DNA of 40,325 nucleotides from JAXMHQ01 sp046346665 (GTDB lineage: Bacteria > Verrucomicrobiota > Verrucomicrobiia > Limisphaerales > JAXMHQ01): the NCBI GenBank assembly GCA_046346665.1, contig JAXMHQ010000041.1, positions 1 through 40,325 of the forward strand, given 5' to 3'. The position numbers and the translations under genes were made by a program. Positions 38,410 through 40,325 of the stretch are shown one piece after another. Each line of letters starts with the position of its first letter. Position 1 is the first letter of the stretch. Below the pieces are notes generated by a model, which saw nothing but the letters and a program-made list of their open reading frames with translations, was not told the DNA's origin and did not search any database.

Positions 38410-39372
38410 TTAGTCGCCGGGTTTGAAGCGGGATTCTTTCGCGAGTTGTTCCCAGAGTTTGCGCTCGGAGTCCGACACCTGCGCCGGCACCTCGATGCGC
38501 GTCACCACGATCAGATCGCCGCGGGTGCCGTCGCGATGCGGCAATCCGCGTCCGCGCACGCGAAGTTTCTGGCCGTTCTGAGTGCCGGCCGGGATCTTGA
38601 TGTTCACGCGGCCGTCGAGGGTGGGGACCGAAATATTCGCGCCGAGCACGGCTTCCCACGGCGCCACTCCGGCTTCGTGCACCAGGTTGTGATCATCCAC
38701 GTCGAAATCCGGATGCCGCGCGAGCCGCACGCGCAGGTACAGATCGCCGGCCGCGGCGCCGCCCTGCCCTGCTTCACCACGTCCCGCGACGCGCAAGCGC
38801 TGCCCTTCCGTCACGCCCGGCGGAATTTTCACCTGGTAGGTTTCGGTGCGGGATTCGTGCCGGATCGACACCGACCGCACCGAGCCGCGCATGACTTCGT
38901 CGAGAGACACCATGATGTCGCCTTCGATATCCGCGCCGCGTTCGGCGAATTCGCCGGTATCGAAGCCGCGTCCGCCGGCGAAGCCGCCGCCGCGCATGCG
39001 GGATCCGAACAGTTGCTCGAAGAAATCGCTGAACCCGGTCCCGCCGAATTCGAATTCCGCCTCCGGGCTCGACGCGGTGCCCCGGAAACCGCGGCCGCCG
39101 GCGGACGGCCCCCAGCCCGGCGGCGGCCGGAATTCCGCGCCGGATTTCCAGTTTGCGCCGAGTTCGTCGTATTTTTTACGGTTCGCCGGATCGCTCAGGA
39201 CTTCGTAGGCCTCATTGATCTCCTTGAATCGTTCCTCGGCCTGCTTTTTGTCCTTGGCGACGTCTGGGTGGAATTCCCGGGCGAGCTTTCGAAAGGCTTT
39301 CTTGATATCGGCGTCGCTCGCGGTTCGAGGAACGCCCAGGGTTTCGTAGTAATCTTTGTATCGAACGGCCAT
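38410..39372 (-). CDS. cbpA: DnaJ-type co-chaperone, CbpA-like
   Basis: Hsp40 protein of 320 residues that stimulates DnaK. The J domain (1-70) has YKDYYETLGV and HPD at 35-37. A Gly/Phe-rich region follows (about 78-145). Then come two C-terminal beta domains: GDIMVSLDEVMRGSVRSVSI, IPPGVTEGQRLRVAGRGEAG, and IPAGTQNGQKLRVRGRGLP. The zinc fingers of true DnaJ are missing, which makes it CbpA/DnaJ type II. ATG at 39372. A TTGACA/CATGAT promoter lies 22-49 bp upstream on the minus strand. It is divergent from rpoD. Confidence 0.92.
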   Translation of the reverse strand: MAVRYKDYYETLGVPRTASDADIKKAFRKLAREFHPDVAKDKKQAEERFKEINEAYEVLSDPANRKKYDELGANWKSGAEFRPPPGWGPSAGGRGFRGTASSPEAEFEFGGTGFSDFFEQLFGSRMRGGGFAGGRGFDTGEFAERGADIEGDIMVSLDEVMRGSVRSVSIRHESRTETYQVKIPPGVTEGQRLRVAGRGEAGQGGAAAGDLYLRVRLARHPDFDVDDHNLVHEAGVAPWEAVLGANISVPTLDGRVNIKIPAGTQNGQKLRVRGRGLPHRDGTRGDLIVVTRIEVPAQVSDSERKLWEQLAKESRFKPGD

Positions 39373-39840
39373 AAGTGAAAACCTTCGCTCCGAATCATGC
39401 CTGTAACGGCCAATTTGTCAAAAATTTGCCGATTTAGACAACCATTTATATTCCAGATACTTAGAACTGCAATCCAGCAGGAGCCTCTTGGAAATGTGCA
39501 ATTTTACTGTACAAAATGTGTTTTCCTGCTTGCATGCCGTGCGGGTGTGTGGTGGAGTCGAACAGGTAAGCGCGAGGTTCGCCGGCGTAACTCGTTGAAT
39601 CGACGTGATTCAGGACTTTGCATCGAGCAGACGATGGAAACCCGAGGCCGGTTTATGCATTGTGGAACGTTGAGTTGAGTTTAACGTTCTATGGTGTAGG
39701 CTGTTGGCGCTCGGTCTTCCGGACTTGCAGGTGTAGATCTGCGTCGGCAAACCCGTAACGTGTTTCAACGAGACGGGCCATGTTCTGCCGCGACCACAGA
39801 AATGTGTGAACCAATACGGAATACGCGCGTCTGATTATTT
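39373..39840. other. AT-richer divergent gap before rpoD
   Basis: 468 bp between the dnaJ-like and rpoD starts, visibly lower in GC than the rest of the window. Contents seen: the dnaJ-side promoter (39394-39421), AATTTG/TTTATATT-rich stretches around 39420-39455 (possible plus-strand TATATT -10 at 39447-39452 with TTGCCG 15 nt before it) and AACGTT-N11-AACGTT near 39666-39688. A 93-codon open frame at 39397-39678 has no family features and is not called. Confidence 0.45.
39394..39421 (-). promoter_or_regulatory. Putative sigma-70 promoter of the dnaJ-like gene
   Basis: On the minus strand TTGACA (39421-39416) is followed after 16 nt by CATGAT (39399-39394, 4/6 match to TATAAT). This would give a short leader before the ATG at 39372. 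No CIRCE-type (TTAGCACTC-N9-GAGTGCTAA) operator was seen. Confidence 0.4.
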
Positions 39841-40325
39841 ATGCTGAAGAGAAAAGCTCAAAAAACGTCGAAGCAAGCATCGAAGGGCACAGCCCGCCCG
39901 GCCCCGGAACGTCCCGCGGCCAAGGCGGCTCCGATTCGCCGACGTTTTGTCATTTCGTCCAATGCCACCGGGCATGCGAAGCCCGATGCGGCCCGTGACG
40001 GCAAACACGCCAAGACCGCCGCGCCGCTCAAACCCGCCGCGGCCCCCCAAACCGATTCCGCCGCCGGCGCAGGTTCGAAATCCACGATCGACCTGACGGA
40101 GACGATCAAGACGCTCCTGCATCTCGCGCAGGAAAACGGTTACGTCACCTACGACGACATCAACGACATCCTGCCGGACAATCTGAATCCGGACGACCTC
40201 GACGAGCTGTATACGAAGTTGCGCACGCTCGAGGTGGAGATTGTGGACCAGGCCGAGGTGGAGCGCGCGAAGCCTGCGCCGCAGGAGGAGGACGAGGATG
40301 CGCGGCTGGAGATCCTGGACGACCC
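39841..40325 (+). CDS. rpoD: RNA polymerase primary sigma factor, N-terminal part
   Basis: The first 161 codons of a gene that runs off the window. Region 1.1 of the housekeeping sigma factor is clear: STIDLTETIKTLLHLAQENG, YVTYDDINDILPDNLNPDDL and DELYTKLRTLEVEIVDQAEV. An acidic stretch (PQEEDEDARLEILDD) follows, as is normal. Before region 1.1 there are about 80 residues rich in Lys, Ala, Pro and Arg (MLKRKAQKTSKQASKGTARP ...) that are not part of the classical protein. The DNA-binding regions 2-4 lie outside the window. The ATG at 39841 is the first in frame. Confidence 0.9.
   Translation, partial: MLKRKAQKTSKQASKGTARPAPERPAAKAAPIRRRFVISSNATGHAKPDAARDGKHAKTAAPLKPAAAPQTDSAAGAGSKSTIDLTETIKTLLHLAQENGYVTYDDINDILPDNLNPDDLDELYTKLRTLEVEIVDQAEVERAKPAPQEEDEDARLEILDD

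Noticed and set aside
39397..39678. 93-codon frame in the gap before rpoD
   Set aside because: No family, no ribosome site, and position in an AT-rich regulatory gap; kept only as a note.

Overview
The window comes from a GC-rich bacterial chromosome, most likely a verrucomicrobiote near Pedosphaera/Limisphaerales. This placement is inference from gene style. The clues are secreted proteins ending in the 'sequence ... FYR' C-terminal module typical of that phylum, a C-terminal thioredoxin fused to carboxypeptidase-regulatory repeats, rare Shine-Dalgarno sites, many GTG/TTG starts, and an unusual density of short palindromic repeats between genes. No phage, plasmid, CRISPR, rRNA or tRNA gene was seen.

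Layout. 3-4476 (+): the end of prfC, uup (ABC-F ATPase) and an MFS transporter. 4675-9205: a secreted-protein block, with two lineage-type exported proteins, a dienelactone hydrolase and a GH-A clan glycoside hydrolase. 9631-14795 (+): a lone receiver protein, then a compact six-gene type II secretion/type IV pilus-like cluster (ATPase, two GspF-like membrane proteins, three pseudopilin-like proteins). 14944-20962: cysS, tmk, a 17-TPR lipoprotein on the minus strand, a GH5 glycosidase and a DUF4404 small protein. 21027-24812 (-): aroA, cmk and plsC, with tyrA upstream. 25019-27527 (-): a Gfo/Idh/MocA oxidoreductase overlapped with a CbiX-type chelatase, and a YkgJ-type cysteine-cluster protein. 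28014-35323 (+): a large secreted thioredoxin fusion, an MbfA-like ferritin-VIT1 iron protein, hemC and a cobA-hemD fusion. 35549-38344 (+): CPBP protease, comF and accD. 38410-39372 (-): a CbpA-type DnaJ. 39841 to the end (+): the start of rpoD.

Functional groupings: heme/siroheme synthesis (hemC, cobA-hemD, possibly cbiX) lies near an iron-handling protein. aroA and tyrA are aromatic amino-acid genes. Several genes are tightly coupled by ATGA-type overlaps (the gsp cluster, cmk-plsC, oxidoreductase-cbiX, hemC-cobA/hemD).

The most unusual content is the repeat landscape. At least eight families of short inverted repeats fill the gaps between genes. Several supply the stop codon of the gene they follow (uup, the gspK-like gene, aroA, plsC, the ykgJ-type gene, and perhaps the receiver gene). 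One 26-bp repeat arm, present as a perfect 26-bp hairpin at 35357-35413, also sits in frame inside cysS, where it is translated. A second element of about 165 bp with several hairpins occurs twice, each time upstream of a gene for a secreted protein.
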